DNA from: Silanimonas sp.
GTDB lineage: Bacteria > Pseudomonadota > Gammaproteobacteria > Xanthomonadales > Xanthomonadaceae
Reading direction: 5' to 3'
Length of the DNA stretch: 64,000 bases
Assembly: GCF_027530345.1 (NCBI RefSeq)
Contig: NZ_JAPZQK010000024.1
Coordinates: forward strand, 43,820 to 107,819
Made by a program: the position numbers and the translations under genes. Every line of letters begins with the position of its first letter. The first letter of the stretch is position 1. Of the stretch, positions 1 to 9,500 are shown piece after piece. The notes below the pieces were generated by a model. It saw only the letters and a program-made list of their open reading frames with translations. It was not told the DNA's origin and searched no databases.

Positions 1-1080
1 TTCGCGGTGCACCTGCGCCCGCCGCTGCTCGAATCGGGCCTCGACCCGAAGTGGGCCGAGTGGATCGCCTACGCCGTGAGCTTCGCGGTGATCCTGTACG
101 GCTCGGTCGTGTTCGGCGAACTCGTGCCGAAGCGCATCGCCACCCTGTACCCCGAACGCATCGCCGCCCTCGTCGCCCTGCCGATGGGCGTGATGGCCAT
201 GATCGCGAAGCCGTTCGTCTTCATCCTCGCGACGTCGACGAAATTGCTCCTGAAGCTGCTGCGCGCCGATCGCAGCGACGGCGATCGCGTCACCGAGGAA
301 GAGATCCGACTGCTGGTGGCGGAAGGCCACGAGCAGGGCATCATCGATGCCGACGAGCAGGCCATGGTGAACCGCGTGCTCCGCCTCGGCGACCGCAGCG
401 CGGCCAGCCTGATGACGCCGCGCACGCGCATCACCTGGCTGGACGCCAAGCTGCCCCTCGAGGACAACCTCGCCACCATGCGCGAGACACCGTACTCGCG
501 CTATCCGGTGTATCGCGGCAACGATGCCGAGGTGCTCGGAATCCTCGAAGTGAAGAGCCTCACCGGGCGTCTCGGCCAAGGCGGCAGTGTCGACCTGTTC
601 GCCACGCTCAAGCCCGCGCTGTTCGTCTCGGAATCGACGCAGTCGATGCGCCTGCTGGAAATCTTCCGCGAAGAGCAGCAGACGATGGCCCTCGTCGTCG
701 ACGAATACGGCGAGGTGATCGGCGCCGTCACTGCCAGCGATCTCCTCGGTGCCGTGATGGGCCGCGGCCAAGCCCCGCACGAGGCCAGCGACGACGAGCC
801 GCTGCTCGTGCAGCGCGACGACGGCAGCTGGCTGGTGGACGGGCGCTTGACCAGCGACGAGACGCGCGAGCTGTTGCGCGTCAGCGCCCTGCCCGGCGAG
901 GAAGACCACGACTTCCACACCATCGCCGGCATGGTGATGGCGCAATTCGGCCGCATCCCCGACGCTGGCGAGCATTTCACCTGGGAAGGCTGGCGCATCG
1001 AAGTGATCGACCGCGACGGTGCCCGCATCGACAAGCTGCTGGTGGAGCGCCTCGAACGCGACGAAAGCGCCGAGGCCTGA
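1..1080 (+). CDS. CNNM/CBS-domain membrane protein (HlyC/CorC family), 5'-truncated by the window
   Basis: The reading frame is open from the first base, so the N-terminus lies outside the window. The visible 359 codons begin in the last part of a DUF21/CNNM membrane domain, with the family-typical stretch VVFGELVPKRIA near residue 38. A pair of CBS domains follows (about residues 130-255, starting at SLMTPRTRITWLD), then a C-terminal CorC/HlyC domain of about 85 residues. Members of this family are inner-membrane proteins linked to divalent cation (Mg2+, Co2+) or polyamine efflux, with CBS domains that bind adenine nucleotides. The substrate cannot be read from the sequence. The ExoD-family gene starts 9 bases downstream, so the two are probably co-transcribed. 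Confidence 0.88.
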   Translation, partial: FAVHLRPPLLESGLDPKWAEWIAYAVSFAVILYGSVVFGELVPKRIATLYPERIAALVALPMGVMAMIAKPFVFILATSTKLLLKLLRADRSDGDRVTEEEIRLLVAEGHEQGIIDADEQAMVNRVLRLGDRSAASLMTPRTRITWLDAKLPLEDNLATMRETPYSRYPVYRGNDAEVLGILEVKSLTGRLGQGGSVDLFATLKPALFVSESTQSMRLLEIFREEQQTMALVVDEYGEVIGAVTASDLLGAVMGRGQAPHEASDDEPLLVQRDDGSWLVDGRLTSDETRELLRVSALPGEEDHDFHTIAGMVMAQFGRIPDAGEHFTWEGWRIEVIDRDGARIDKLLVERLERDESAEA

Positions 1081-1089
1081 TCGCGGCCC

Positions 1090-1707
1090 ATGGATGACGG
1101 GCTGACCACGCAGCGGCTGTTCGAGCGCATCGCGCGCGACCATCCCGGCACCCTGCCCCTCGCCGACTTGCTCGACGCCTTCAGCGAACGAGCCTTCGGA
1201 CTGTTCCTGCTGCTGGCCATCCTGCCCGCCTTCCTCCCGCTGCCCGCGGGTGCCGGCGCCATCAGCGGTCCGCTCGTCTCACTGGCCGGGCTGCAACTGC
1301 TGGCGCAGGCCGAGCATCCGTGGCTGCCGCGATGGCTCCAACGGCGGCCGGTGTCCACGGCCTCGCTGGACCGGTTCCGTGCTCGACTGGCGCGCCCCTT
1401 GGCCTGGCTGGAACGCGTGAGCCGTCCGCGTTGGCCCGCGATGATCGACCACCCGGCCGCGAAGGCCATCAGTGGGCTGCTGCTGGTGGTTCTCGGCGGG
1501 CTGCTGGCCCTGCCCATCCCGCTCACCAACTACCCGTTCGGCCTCGTGCTGCTGGTGTTCGCCGTCGCGCTGATCGAACGCGATGGCCGGACGATGGCGC
1601 TGGCTTGGGCGCTGGGCGCGGCCGAGGTGCTGGCGGTGGTGCTGTTCGTCGACGACGTCGCCAAGCTGCTGCTCAGCTTCGGCGAGCGTGTCGCCGGCTG
1701 GTTCTGA
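1090..1707 (+). CDS. ExoD-family membrane protein
   Basis: This 205-residue protein has a soluble N-terminal part (RLFERIARDHPGTLPLADLL) typical of the ExoD family, then hydrophobic segments near residues 35-60, 125-150 and 155-195. ExoD was first described for its effect on exopolysaccharide production in rhizobia; its biochemical role is unknown. The ATG lies 9 bases after the stop of the CNNM/CBS gene, which suggests one transcript. The next gene is convergent, so this gene ends the plus-strand unit. The family call rests on overall pattern, not on a catalytic motif. Confidence 0.75.
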   Translation: MDDGLTTQRLFERIARDHPGTLPLADLLDAFSERAFGLFLLLAILPAFLPLPAGAGAISGPLVSLAGLQLLAQAEHPWLPRWLQRRPVSTASLDRFRARLARPLAWLERVSRPRWPAMIDHPAAKAISGLLLVVLGGLLALPIPLTNYPFGLVLLVFAVALIERDGRTMALAWALGAAEVLAVVLFVDDVAKLLLSFGERVAGWF

Positions 1708-1744
1708 GCGGAAGCCCCACCCTGCGGCGCGGCGGCCCCCGCGC

Positions 1745-3871
1745 TCAGCCGAACAGCCGGCCCACGTCCTCGGCGGGCAAGGGACGCCCGAGGTAGAAGC
1801 CCTGCCCCAGCGGGCAACCGCGCTCGCGCAGCAGATCGTGCTGCCCCTCGTTCTCGATGCCCTCGGCGACGACCGTCACGCCGAGCGAATGCGCCATCGC
1901 GATCACGCCGGTGGTGAGGGCCAGGTCGTTCGGGTCGCGCAGCAGGTCGGTGATGAAGCTCCGGTCGATCTTCACTCCGTCGACGGGCACGCGGCGGAGG
2001 TGCGAGAGCCCGGAGAAGCCGGTGCCGAAGTCGTCGAGCCAGACGCCGACGCCGAGCGCGCGCAGGCGGGTGAACGCCGCGGTGGCTTGGGCCTCATCGC
2101 GCAGGATGGCGGTTTCGGTCAGCTCGAGGTGCAGGCGATTCGGATCGAGGCCGGTACGTTGCAGCGCGCCTTCCACGGCTTCCGGCAGGTTGCCGAGGGA
2201 AAGCTGGCGGGGCGAAACGTTGATCGCGACGAAGGGCGCGCGCGTGCCGTTGGGCACCGGCCAACGCACGGCCGCGCGCATCGCCTCCTCCAGCACGCGA
2301 TGTCCGATCACTTCCACCTGGCCGCTGTCCTCGGCGATGCCGATGAAGATCGAGGGCGGCACCAGGCCGAGCTCCGGATGCGTCCAGCGCAGCAAGGCCT
2401 CCGCGCCGACCGCGCGCCCATCCGTGAGGTCGAAGATCGGCTGGAACGCGAGGCTCATCTCTCCGCGTTCCCAGGCACCGCGCAGGTCGTGCTCCAGGCG
2501 CACGCGCCGTTCCACTTCCTCGTCGAGCGCGAGCGAGTAGAAGCGGAAGCAACCCTTGCCCGCCGCCTTGGCCTGGTACATGGCCATGTCGGCGTTCTTC
2601 ACCATTTGCGCCGCCGAGGCGGCATCGTCGGGAAACACCGTGATGCCGATCGAGCCGGAGACGACGAGATCGCGATCCTGCAGGGTGAGCGGCGCGCTGA
2701 TCGCCGCGAGGATGCGACCAGCGAGCGACTCGGCGCGCTGCCGGACGTCCGCCTCGGGGAACAGCACCACGAACTCGTCGCCGCCGAAGCGTGCGAGTTC
2801 CGCGCCGTCGATGCCTTCCTCGGCGCAGGCGCCGCGGATGCGCGCCGCGACATCGACCAGCAGCTCGTCGCCAACATGGTGGCCAAGGGTGTCGTTCACG
2901 CGCTTGATGTCGTCGAGGTCGATGAACATCAGCGCCAGCTCGCCACTGCTGGCCTGCAGGGTCAGCAGCCGCGATTCCAGCGATTCGCTCAAGGCCAGTC
3001 GGTTGCCCAAGCCGGTGAGCGGATCGGTGTAGGCAATGCGGCGGATGTCGCGTTCGTGGCGCACAACCGACTCCGCCATGCGCGAGAAGACCTTGGTCAG
3101 GTCGCCGATCTCGTCGTCGCGGGCCGTCAGGTTCCGCGCCTCGGCGTAGCGTCCCCCTTCGACGGCGAGCGCCGCTTCGGCCAGCGACCGGATCGGCTTG
3201 AGCACGTTGCGGCGCAGCGAATACACCCCGACCAGGCCGAAGCCAGCGATCAGCGCCAGACCGCCGAGCAGCCAGCGCACGTGGGCGGCACGCGTTTCCG
3301 CCAGCCGGGTTTCCACGGTGCGGCTCCAGACCTGTGCGGCGCGCGCGCCCTCGTCCATCGAGAGCCCCAGCCGCACCCAGCCCACCCGCTGTTCGCCGAG
3401 GCGCACCGGAGCGCTCAGGTGCAGCAGGCCGTCGGCCCAGCGGGCCTCGATGCCGCCGCGCAGCGCTTCCGCCGGCGCGCCGTCCACGGGCACCAGTTCG
3501 GGCAGCGACTCGCCGAAGCGCGCGATGTCGCGGCTGCCGTCATGGACGATCCGCCCTTGCGCGTCGGCGACTAGCACGTATTCGACGTCAGCCTGCTGGT
3601 TGGTGTTGCGTGCGTACTCGCCGATCCGCTCGAGGTCGAGGAAGTACAGCGGGTTGGCCACCGCGTTGGCGAGCTGGTTGGCCAGCGCGGAACCGCGCTG
3701 TTGCAGGCCATCGCGCACCACATCGAGGACGAGGGCGTCGCCACCCTCCCGCATCGCCAGAAAGCTGCGCTGCTCCCGCCAGATGAGACCGGCGAAGATC
3801 AGGGCCATCGTGCCCACGCAAAGGGTGACCCAGCCGAGCATCTGGGCACGCAAGGTCCAGCGGAACGTCAC
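1745..3871 (-). CDS. bifunctional GGDEF-EAL membrane sensor protein (c-di-GMP synthesis and hydrolysis)
   Basis: The 708-residue protein starts with a transmembrane segment (about residues 10-30). A periplasmic region of about 160 residues follows, then a second membrane segment near 197-217 and a HAMP domain to about 270. The diguanylate cyclase domain carries an intact GGDEF motif near residue 365 (ARFGGDEFVVLF). The EAL domain has EALLRW near 490, NVSPRQL, LELTETAIL, DDFGTGFSGLSHL, KIDRSFI and VVAEGIE, which are the usual metal and substrate residues. Both activities therefore look possible. The gene overlaps the upstream binding-protein gene by an ATGA junction. This suggests that the periplasmic protein reports a ligand to this enzyme; that link is inference. 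Confidence 0.93.
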   Translation of the reverse strand: MTFRWTLRAQMLGWVTLCVGTMALIFAGLIWREQRSFLAMREGGDALVLDVVRDGLQQRGSALANQLANAVANPLYFLDLERIGEYARNTNQQADVEYVLVADAQGRIVHDGSRDIARFGESLPELVPVDGAPAEALRGGIEARWADGLLHLSAPVRLGEQRVGWVRLGLSMDEGARAAQVWSRTVETRLAETRAAHVRWLLGGLALIAGFGLVGVYSLRRNVLKPIRSLAEAALAVEGGRYAEARNLTARDDEIGDLTKVFSRMAESVVRHERDIRRIAYTDPLTGLGNRLALSESLESRLLTLQASSGELALMFIDLDDIKRVNDTLGHHVGDELLVDVAARIRGACAEEGIDGAELARFGGDEFVVLFPEADVRQRAESLAGRILAAISAPLTLQDRDLVVSGSIGITVFPDDAASAAQMVKNADMAMYQAKAAGKGCFRFYSLALDEEVERRVRLEHDLRGAWERGEMSLAFQPIFDLTDGRAVGAEALLRWTHPELGLVPPSIFIGIAEDSGQVEVIGHRVLEEAMRAAVRWPVPNGTRAPFVAINVSPRQLSLGNLPEAVEGALQRTGLDPNRLHLELTETAILRDEAQATAAFTRLRALGVGVWLDDFGTGFSGLSHLRRVPVDGVKIDRSFITDLLRDPNDLALTTGVIAMAHSLGVTVVAEGIENEGQHDLLRERGCPLGQGFYLGRPLPAEDVGRLFG

Positions 3872-4779
3872 TCGATGGCCTCCCGCGTGCGGCGGGCGGC
3901 TTCGGACAGCACGTCGAGCGCGGCGGCATTCTCGGGCGTCAGTTCGACGAAGCGGGTGATGCCGAAGAAGCGCCGCAGCGCGGGCGCGGCATCCGGGTCG
4001 ACCGAGGCCTGCAGCAGGACGGCGCGCAGGCGCTCACGCACGCGCGGATCGAGGTCGGCGCGCACGATCTCCATGGCCCTCGGCGCACTCATGCTGCGGC
4101 CCACGACCCGCAGCGAGGCCGCGCGCGGATCGCGCTCCTGCAGCTCCGCGAAGTCGACATCGCTGAAGGCGCCCGCATCGACGACGCCCTTCATCACCCA
4201 GGTGGCGATGTTGGCCTCGGTATTCCCGAACACGTAGCCGACCCCGCCACTCCGCGGCCGATCGGTCGGCGACGGCAGGATCTCCATCGGCACGCCGGCA
4301 TCGAGCAGGGTGATCGCCGGCAGCAGGTAAGCACTGGTCGATCCGGGGTTCTGCAAGGCCAAGCGATGGCCGCGCAGGTCACCGATCGTCCGGATGGGCG
4401 AATCGTTGCGAACGAAGATCACCGAGCGGTAATGGCTCACGCCATTGCGTTCGGTCAGCAGCAGCACCGGGGCACTGGCACGGTTGATCAGCGTGAGGCC
4501 GGTGGCCGCGGTCTCGGTCACCCAGTCGACGCGCCCGTGGCGCAGGTAGCTCGTCATCCGCGACGTATCGCGCGCCATCAGGATGCGGCCTTCGCGGATG
4601 CCCACGTCGGCCATGCGCGGCACGACGTAGTCGAGCAGCGGCTTCAACTGGTCGTAGTGACGCTGGGGATCGTCGCTGATGCGTCCGAGGACGAGGACGC
4701 CGGGATCGGCCGCGGCGAGGGGCGCCAAAGCCATCAACACCATCGCAGCCACTGCACGAAACCGTTTACGCCCGTCCAT
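3868..4779 (-). CDS. PhnD-like periplasmic substrate-binding protein
   Basis: From the chosen ATG at 4779 the protein is 303 residues. It has a short basic start and a hydrophobic signal peptide (FRAVAAMVLMALAPLAAADP), then a type 2 periplasmic binding fold of the phosphonate/phosphite PhnD family (IRTIGDLRGHRLALQNPGSTSAYLLP region). Longer in-frame starts up to 4881 would put 34 residues before the signal peptide and run into the trmJ end, so they are less likely. No ABC permease or ATPase is adjacent. Instead the stop overlaps the start of the GGDEF-EAL gene by 4 bases, so it is probably a ligand sensor and not a transport component. The ligand is unknown. Confidence 0.82.
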   Translation of the reverse strand: MDGRKRFRAVAAMVLMALAPLAAADPGVLVLGRISDDPQRHYDQLKPLLDYVVPRMADVGIREGRILMARDTSRMTSYLRHGRVDWVTETAATGLTLINRASAPVLLLTERNGVSHYRSVIFVRNDSPIRTIGDLRGHRLALQNPGSTSAYLLPAITLLDAGVPMEILPSPTDRPRSGGVGYVFGNTEANIATWVMKGVVDAGAFSDVDFAELQERDPRAASLRVVGRSMSAPRAMEIVRADLDPRVRERLRAVLLQASVDPDAAPALRRFFGITRFVELTPENAAALDVLSEAARRTREAIE

Positions 4780-4828
4780 CCTCAGCCTTGACACCGTGTA
4801 ACCCGCCGAGTCTGACACGGATTGACGT

Positions 4829-5587
4829 TTATTGTGACTTCTTGGCACCGGCCAATCGGGCCATGCGCTGGGCATCCGCAAGAATGCCGTGCAGCACGCG
4901 CACCTCGCGCTCGTCCGGCGCGGCGCGCAGGAAGAGGCGGCGCAGCCGGCGCATCACCGTCACGCCGCTCCGCCCCTTGTGGAAGTCGATGTCGTGGAGA
5001 GCCTCGTCGAGGTGCGCGAAAAAGCGCTCCATCTCCTCGTGCGTGGCCGGCGGGCGCTCGTCGAGCGGATCGCGCGCGGCGTCCACGCCCGCTTCGGCCA
5101 TCGCAGCCAGGCGAAGCTCGTAGGCCAGCACCTGCACGGCCTGCGACAAGTTGAGCGAACTGAAGTCCGGATCGGTGGGAATGCACACGGAGGCGTGGCA
5201 GAGCTGCAGTTCGGCGTTCTCGAGGCCGGTGCGTTCCGGGCCGAACACGAGGGCCACATCACCGTGTCGGGAGGCCTCCAGCAGTCGAGCGGCCGCCTCC
5301 CGCGGCGTGAACTCGGGCATCGGCACGGCGCGCTGCGTCGCGGTGCTGCCCAGCACCAGCGTACAGCCGGCCACGGCCTCGGCCAGGCTGCCGGTCATCC
5401 GGGCTCCGTCGAGCAAGTCGTCTGCGCCGGCGGCCAGCGCCGAGGCGTCGGGATGGGGAAATTTTTCCGGGGCCACGAGGTGCATCGCCCCGAACCCCAT
5501 GGTCTTGAGCGCGCGGGCCGAAGACCCGATGTTGCGTGGATGCTGGGTGCCCACCAGCACCATGCGGACCCGTTCAAGCGCGCGCAA
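4829..5587 (-). CDS. trmJ: tRNA (cytidine/uridine-2'-O-)-methyltransferase TrmJ, TTG start
   Basis: This is a SpoU-class (SPOUT) methyltransferase that modifies the 2'-OH of position 32 in tRNA using SAM. The start region [19 protein letters not shown] and the segments [23 protein letters not shown] and [15 protein letters not shown] match the conserved SPOUT motifs. A 274-residue reading is possible from an ATG at 5653. However, a strong Shine-Dalgarno sequence (GGAGG on the minus strand, 5593-5597) sits 5 bases before a TTG at 5587, and the 252-residue product from there matches the family's usual N-terminus. The upstream ATG would also lie inside the suhB promoter region. The gene is divergent from suhB. 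Confidence 0.92.
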   Translation of the reverse strand: MRALERVRMVLVGTQHPRNIGSSARALKTMGFGAMHLVAPEKFPHPDASALAAGADDLLDGARMTGSLAEAVAGCTLVLGSTATQRAVPMPEFTPREAAARLLEASRHGDVALVFGPERTGLENAELQLCHASVCIPTDPDFSSLNLSQAVQVLAYELRLAAMAEAGVDAARDPLDERPPATHEEMERFFAHLDEALHDIDFHKGRSGVTVMRRLRRLFLRAAPDEREVRVLHGILADAQRMARLAGAKKSQ

Positions 5588-5608
5588 GGTTGCCTCCGGG
5601 GAATCGGT

Positions 5609-5614
5609 TAAACT
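5609..5614 (+). promoter_or_regulatory. possible -10 element upstream of suhB
   Basis: TAAACT lies about 70 bases before the suhB ATG, within the short region between the divergent trmJ and suhB coding sequences. It resembles a sigma-70 -10 box. No convincing -35 box was identified, so this is only a candidate. Confidence 0.3.
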
Positions 5615-5682
5615 CCGCGCCGGCCCGGCAACGACCGGTCCATCGTTCTTCACACAATCCAGCGGAAAGAGGCGGGCAGCGC

Positions 5683-6516
5683 ATGCAGAACCCTGTCGTC
5701 AATGTCATGGTCAAGGCCGCGCGTGCCGCGGGTAACGTCCTGCTGCGCAACATGTCGCGCCTCGAGAGCCTCAACGTCGTCGAGAAGGCCCGCCAGGACT
5801 ACGCCAGCGAAGTGGACGGCCTCGCCGAGCGCGAAATCATACGCGAGCTGAAGCGCGCCTACCCCGACTACGCCATCCTCGGCGAGGAAACCGGCCAGAC
5901 CGGCAAGGGCCGCTACACCTTCATCGTCGATCCGCTCGACGGCACCTCGAACTACCTGCGCGGCATCCCGCACTTCTGCGTGTCGATCGCCCTCGTGGAC
6001 AACGGCGAGCCGACCGACGCGGTGATCTACGACCCGATCCGCAACGAGCTGTTCTGCGCCTCGCGCGGCGCCGGTGCCGTGCTCAACGACCGCCGCATCC
6101 GCATCAACACGCAGCGCGAAATCGGTGGCGCCGTGCTGATCAGCGGCTTCCCGCCGCGCGAGCGCAAGCGCATCGGCCCGCAGCTGAAGTGCATCGAGAT
6201 GCTCCTCAAGGACGCCGAGGACGTGCGCCGCACCGGTTCCGCGGCGCTCGACCTGGCGTGGGTCGCGGCGGGTCGCTCCGACGGCTATTTCGAAGCCGGC
6301 GTGAAAGCCTGGGACATCGCGGCCGGCATCCTGCTGGTGCGCGAGGCTGGTGGCCGCGCCTGCGACTTCAAAGGCCGCAACGAGAAGATCCTGTTCGAAG
6401 GCCAGTGCATCGCCGGCCCGATGAAGGTCGTCGACGCGGTGCAGAAGGCCGTGCAGGAATCCGGCTGGCTCGCCAGCTTCGCGCCGCCGCCGCTGAACCC
6501 CGACGCCGCGGCCTGA
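5683..6516 (+). CDS. suhB: inositol-1-monophosphatase family protein SuhB
   Basis: The 277-residue protein has the Mg2+-dependent phosphatase motifs of the inositol monophosphatase superfamily: [17 protein letters not shown] (the DPLDGT metal-binding core) and [17 protein letters not shown] near the C-terminus. Members hydrolyse myo-inositol-1-phosphate. The E. coli protein also takes part in rRNA transcription antitermination and ribosome maturation. The start at 5683 gives the family N-terminus ([19 protein letters not shown]). It is divergent from trmJ, a common pairing in gammaproteobacteria. Its end is 10 bases from the end of the convergent propeller-GGDEF gene. Confidence 0.95.
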   Translation: MQNPVVNVMVKAARAAGNVLLRNMSRLESLNVVEKARQDYASEVDGLAEREIIRELKRAYPDYAILGEETGQTGKGRYTFIVDPLDGTSNYLRGIPHFCVSIALVDNGEPTDAVIYDPIRNELFCASRGAGAVLNDRRIRINTQREIGGAVLISGFPPRERKRIGPQLKCIEMLLKDAEDVRRTGSAALDLAWVAAGRSDGYFEAGVKAWDIAAGILLVREAGGRACDFKGRNEKILFEGQCIAGPMKVVDAVQKAVQESGWLASFAPPPLNPDAAA

Positions 6517-6526
6517 GCGCCGCGCC

Positions 6527-9500
6527 TCAGCGCGCCTGCGAAGCGATCAGGTGCGCGAGGCGGTCAGTGTTGAGATTGCTCGCCAGACGGAGTTCGCCGG
6601 AGGTGAGCATCCTCGGCATGCGCTTCATCACCCACGCAAGGTCGGCGTCCGGCGGTAGCGCGACGTTCGGCAGCAGGCCCAACCAGCCGTTCCGCCCGCC
6701 CTGCTTCACCGTGTAGAGCGCGAGGTCGGCCAAGGCCACCACCGCTTCCCAGCCCAGTGCCTGCGGCGAGGCCGCGTCCCACGGCAGCGGCGCCCAGCCG
6801 ATGCTCGCGGTGAGCGGCAGTGGCGTGCCGTTGTGGATGAAGGGCTCCCCCGCGATGGCATCGCGGACCCGCTCCGCCAACTCGGCCGCGCGCTCGCGCT
6901 GCGTGTCGCGAGCGACCACGAGGAACTCTTCGCCGCCCCAGCGAACCAGGTGGTCGCTCGCCCGGAACACCGCGCGCAGGCGCTCCGAGAACTGGCGCAA
7001 CAGTTCGTCGCCGGCCGCGTGGCCGTGGCGGTCGTTGACCGCCTTGAAATGGTCGACGTCGATCAGGAACACCACCATGTCGTTCGCGGTTTCGCCGGCC
7101 GGCGGCTGCGCGTTGCGCCGGACCCAGAGCGCCATCTCCGAAGCCATCTGCAGCGACATGAAGCGGCGGTTGCGCAGGCCGGTGAGCGGGTCCGTGAGGC
7201 TGGCCTCCTCGAACTCGCGGGTCCGAACGCGCAGCGCTTCGGACATCACGCGCAGCTCCGCCGTGCGCCGCTCCACTTCCTGCTCGAGCGTCATGCGCGC
7301 CCGCTCGAGGGCCCCCGTGCGCCAGCGCACCAACAGGGTCGTCGCGAGGGCCGTTAGGGCGAAGGCCAGCAGCGCGAACGCCGGCGTCTGCCACCAGCGC
7401 GGCTCCACGACGACCGTCAAGGCTTCCCGTGCCTCGCTCCACTCGCCGCTGCGATTGCCGCCCTGAACAAAGAACCGGTAGCGCCCCGGCCAGAGGTTGC
7501 CGTACGCGGCCACGCGGCTTTCGTAGGTGGCCTCGACCCACTCCCGGTCCACGCCCTCGAGGCGATAGCGATGCAGGTTTCGGGTGGCAGCGCTGTAGTC
7601 CAGCGAAGCGAACTCGATGGTGAATCCGCGCCCGCCGGCCGGAACGAGGAACTCGCGGGCCATCGGGCCGACCGGTTGTCGGCGGCCATCCACAAAGACA
7701 TCCGTCACCACCACCGGTGGCGCGAAAGACCACGGCACGTAGGCCTCCGGCCTCACCACCAGCACGCCCTCGCGGCCGCCGTACGCCAGGCGGCCGTCGC
7801 CGAAGCGGGCGTAGGAGCGGAACCACCCCGTGCCCACCTGCGCGCCATCGATCGGCAACAGGTGACGGAACCGGTCCGTGGCCGGATCGTAGAGGGCGCG
7901 TTGGCTCCAGATCCGGCCGTCCGCATCGTCGAGCAGGTTGGCGCCGAAACTCACGCCGCCCTCGCCGTGGCGGGCGCTGATGATCTCGAAATCGACGGCA
8001 GCGTCCGCCCGGCCGATGGCGCGGTGCAGTCCGTCGGCATCCACCCAAAGCCGGCCCTGCCGATCGACGAGCACGCCATTGACGTCGAACGCGTGCGCCT
8101 CGCCGTCCAAGCGCGTCTCGACGCGGCGCAGCGTCCGCTGCACCGTATCCAGCCAGAACAGGCCGGAACTCCCGCCGACCCACGCTCCGCCGGCATCGAA
8201 GGCCAGTGCCTCGACGCTGCCTTCGACGCGCCGATCGTCTGCGTCGCCGATGCGTTGCGGCGTGCCGCCCTGGGCATCGACGGCGAACAGGCCATCGGCG
8301 GTGCCCACCCACAGGCCACCATCGGCCGCCGGCCACAAGCGACGCACCGCCGAACCCTCGAGGAACTCGGGGCCCGCCACGCGCTGGAATTCCGGCCTGC
8401 CGCTGCGACGCAGGAAGAGCCCGCGCTCGGTCCCGACCCACAGGCTGCCATCCACCCCGGCCGCCACGCCCGACGGTTGGTCGCCCTCGAAGGCACCAGC
8501 CTCGGAGCCGCCAGGCGACACGAGTTCGCGCAAGGCGAGATCGGCGCCCATCTGAGCCACGCCCACGCCGGCCAAGCCCAGCCACAGACCGCCCTCGCCG
8601 TCTTCGCCCATGGTCAGCACGTTGAACTGGGCCATCGCCGGATCGACACCGGGCTGGTAGCGCCGGCTCAGCAGCCCCCGTGGCCGCGCATCGGTGCGCT
8701 GCACGCCACCACCGAAGCTGCCCACCCAGAGCAGGCCGGAGTCGTCGACCAGCAGCGCGCGCACCTCGGCCGGATCCAGCCCGAGGTTCTGGCCCGGCAC
8801 GGCGCGGATGGGCCGCAGCAGGCGCGCGTCCTCGGCGGCATGCACATCGATGCCGCCGGGGTGCCCCACCCACACCTCGCCCGGCAGCGGCTCGGCCACC
8901 GCGCTGATGCCGGTGCCCAACCAGCGCCGCACCGCCCCAGGTGACGGCACGCCGACCGCGGTGGCCACCGCATACGGCAGCACCGCGACCTGGCCTTGCT
9001 GCGCCCCTACCCAGAGGTCGCCGGACGCGACCTGGGCGATGGCGCGGATGCGCGCATTGGCGAAACCCAGCGGATCGCCCTCGTCGGAAAGCACCCGCTC
9101 GAAGACTTCCGTCCCCGCTCGGCGTCGCACGAGGCCCCGCCACGTCCCCACCCACAGATGGCCGTCGCGATCGACATGCATCGCCGAGATGCGGTCATCG
9201 GGCAAGGACGTCGGCGATGTCGGGTCGTGGCGCCAGACTTCGGAACGGCGCGTGGAGGGGTCGAGACGGGTTAGACCGCCGCCCGTCGAACCGATCCACA
9301 GCCCCCCTTCGGCATCGTCGGCCAGCGCGCGAATGGGCAGCCGTTGCACGCCCTCGGCCTCACCGAAGCGCTCGAAGCGATCGGCGACGGGGTCGTAACG
9401 CGCTACGCCCTCGGACTCGGTACCGACCCAGATGCGCCCGTCGCGGGCGCGGTGCACCACGCGCACCACGTTGCCCGGAAGGCTGGACGGGTCGTCGGGT

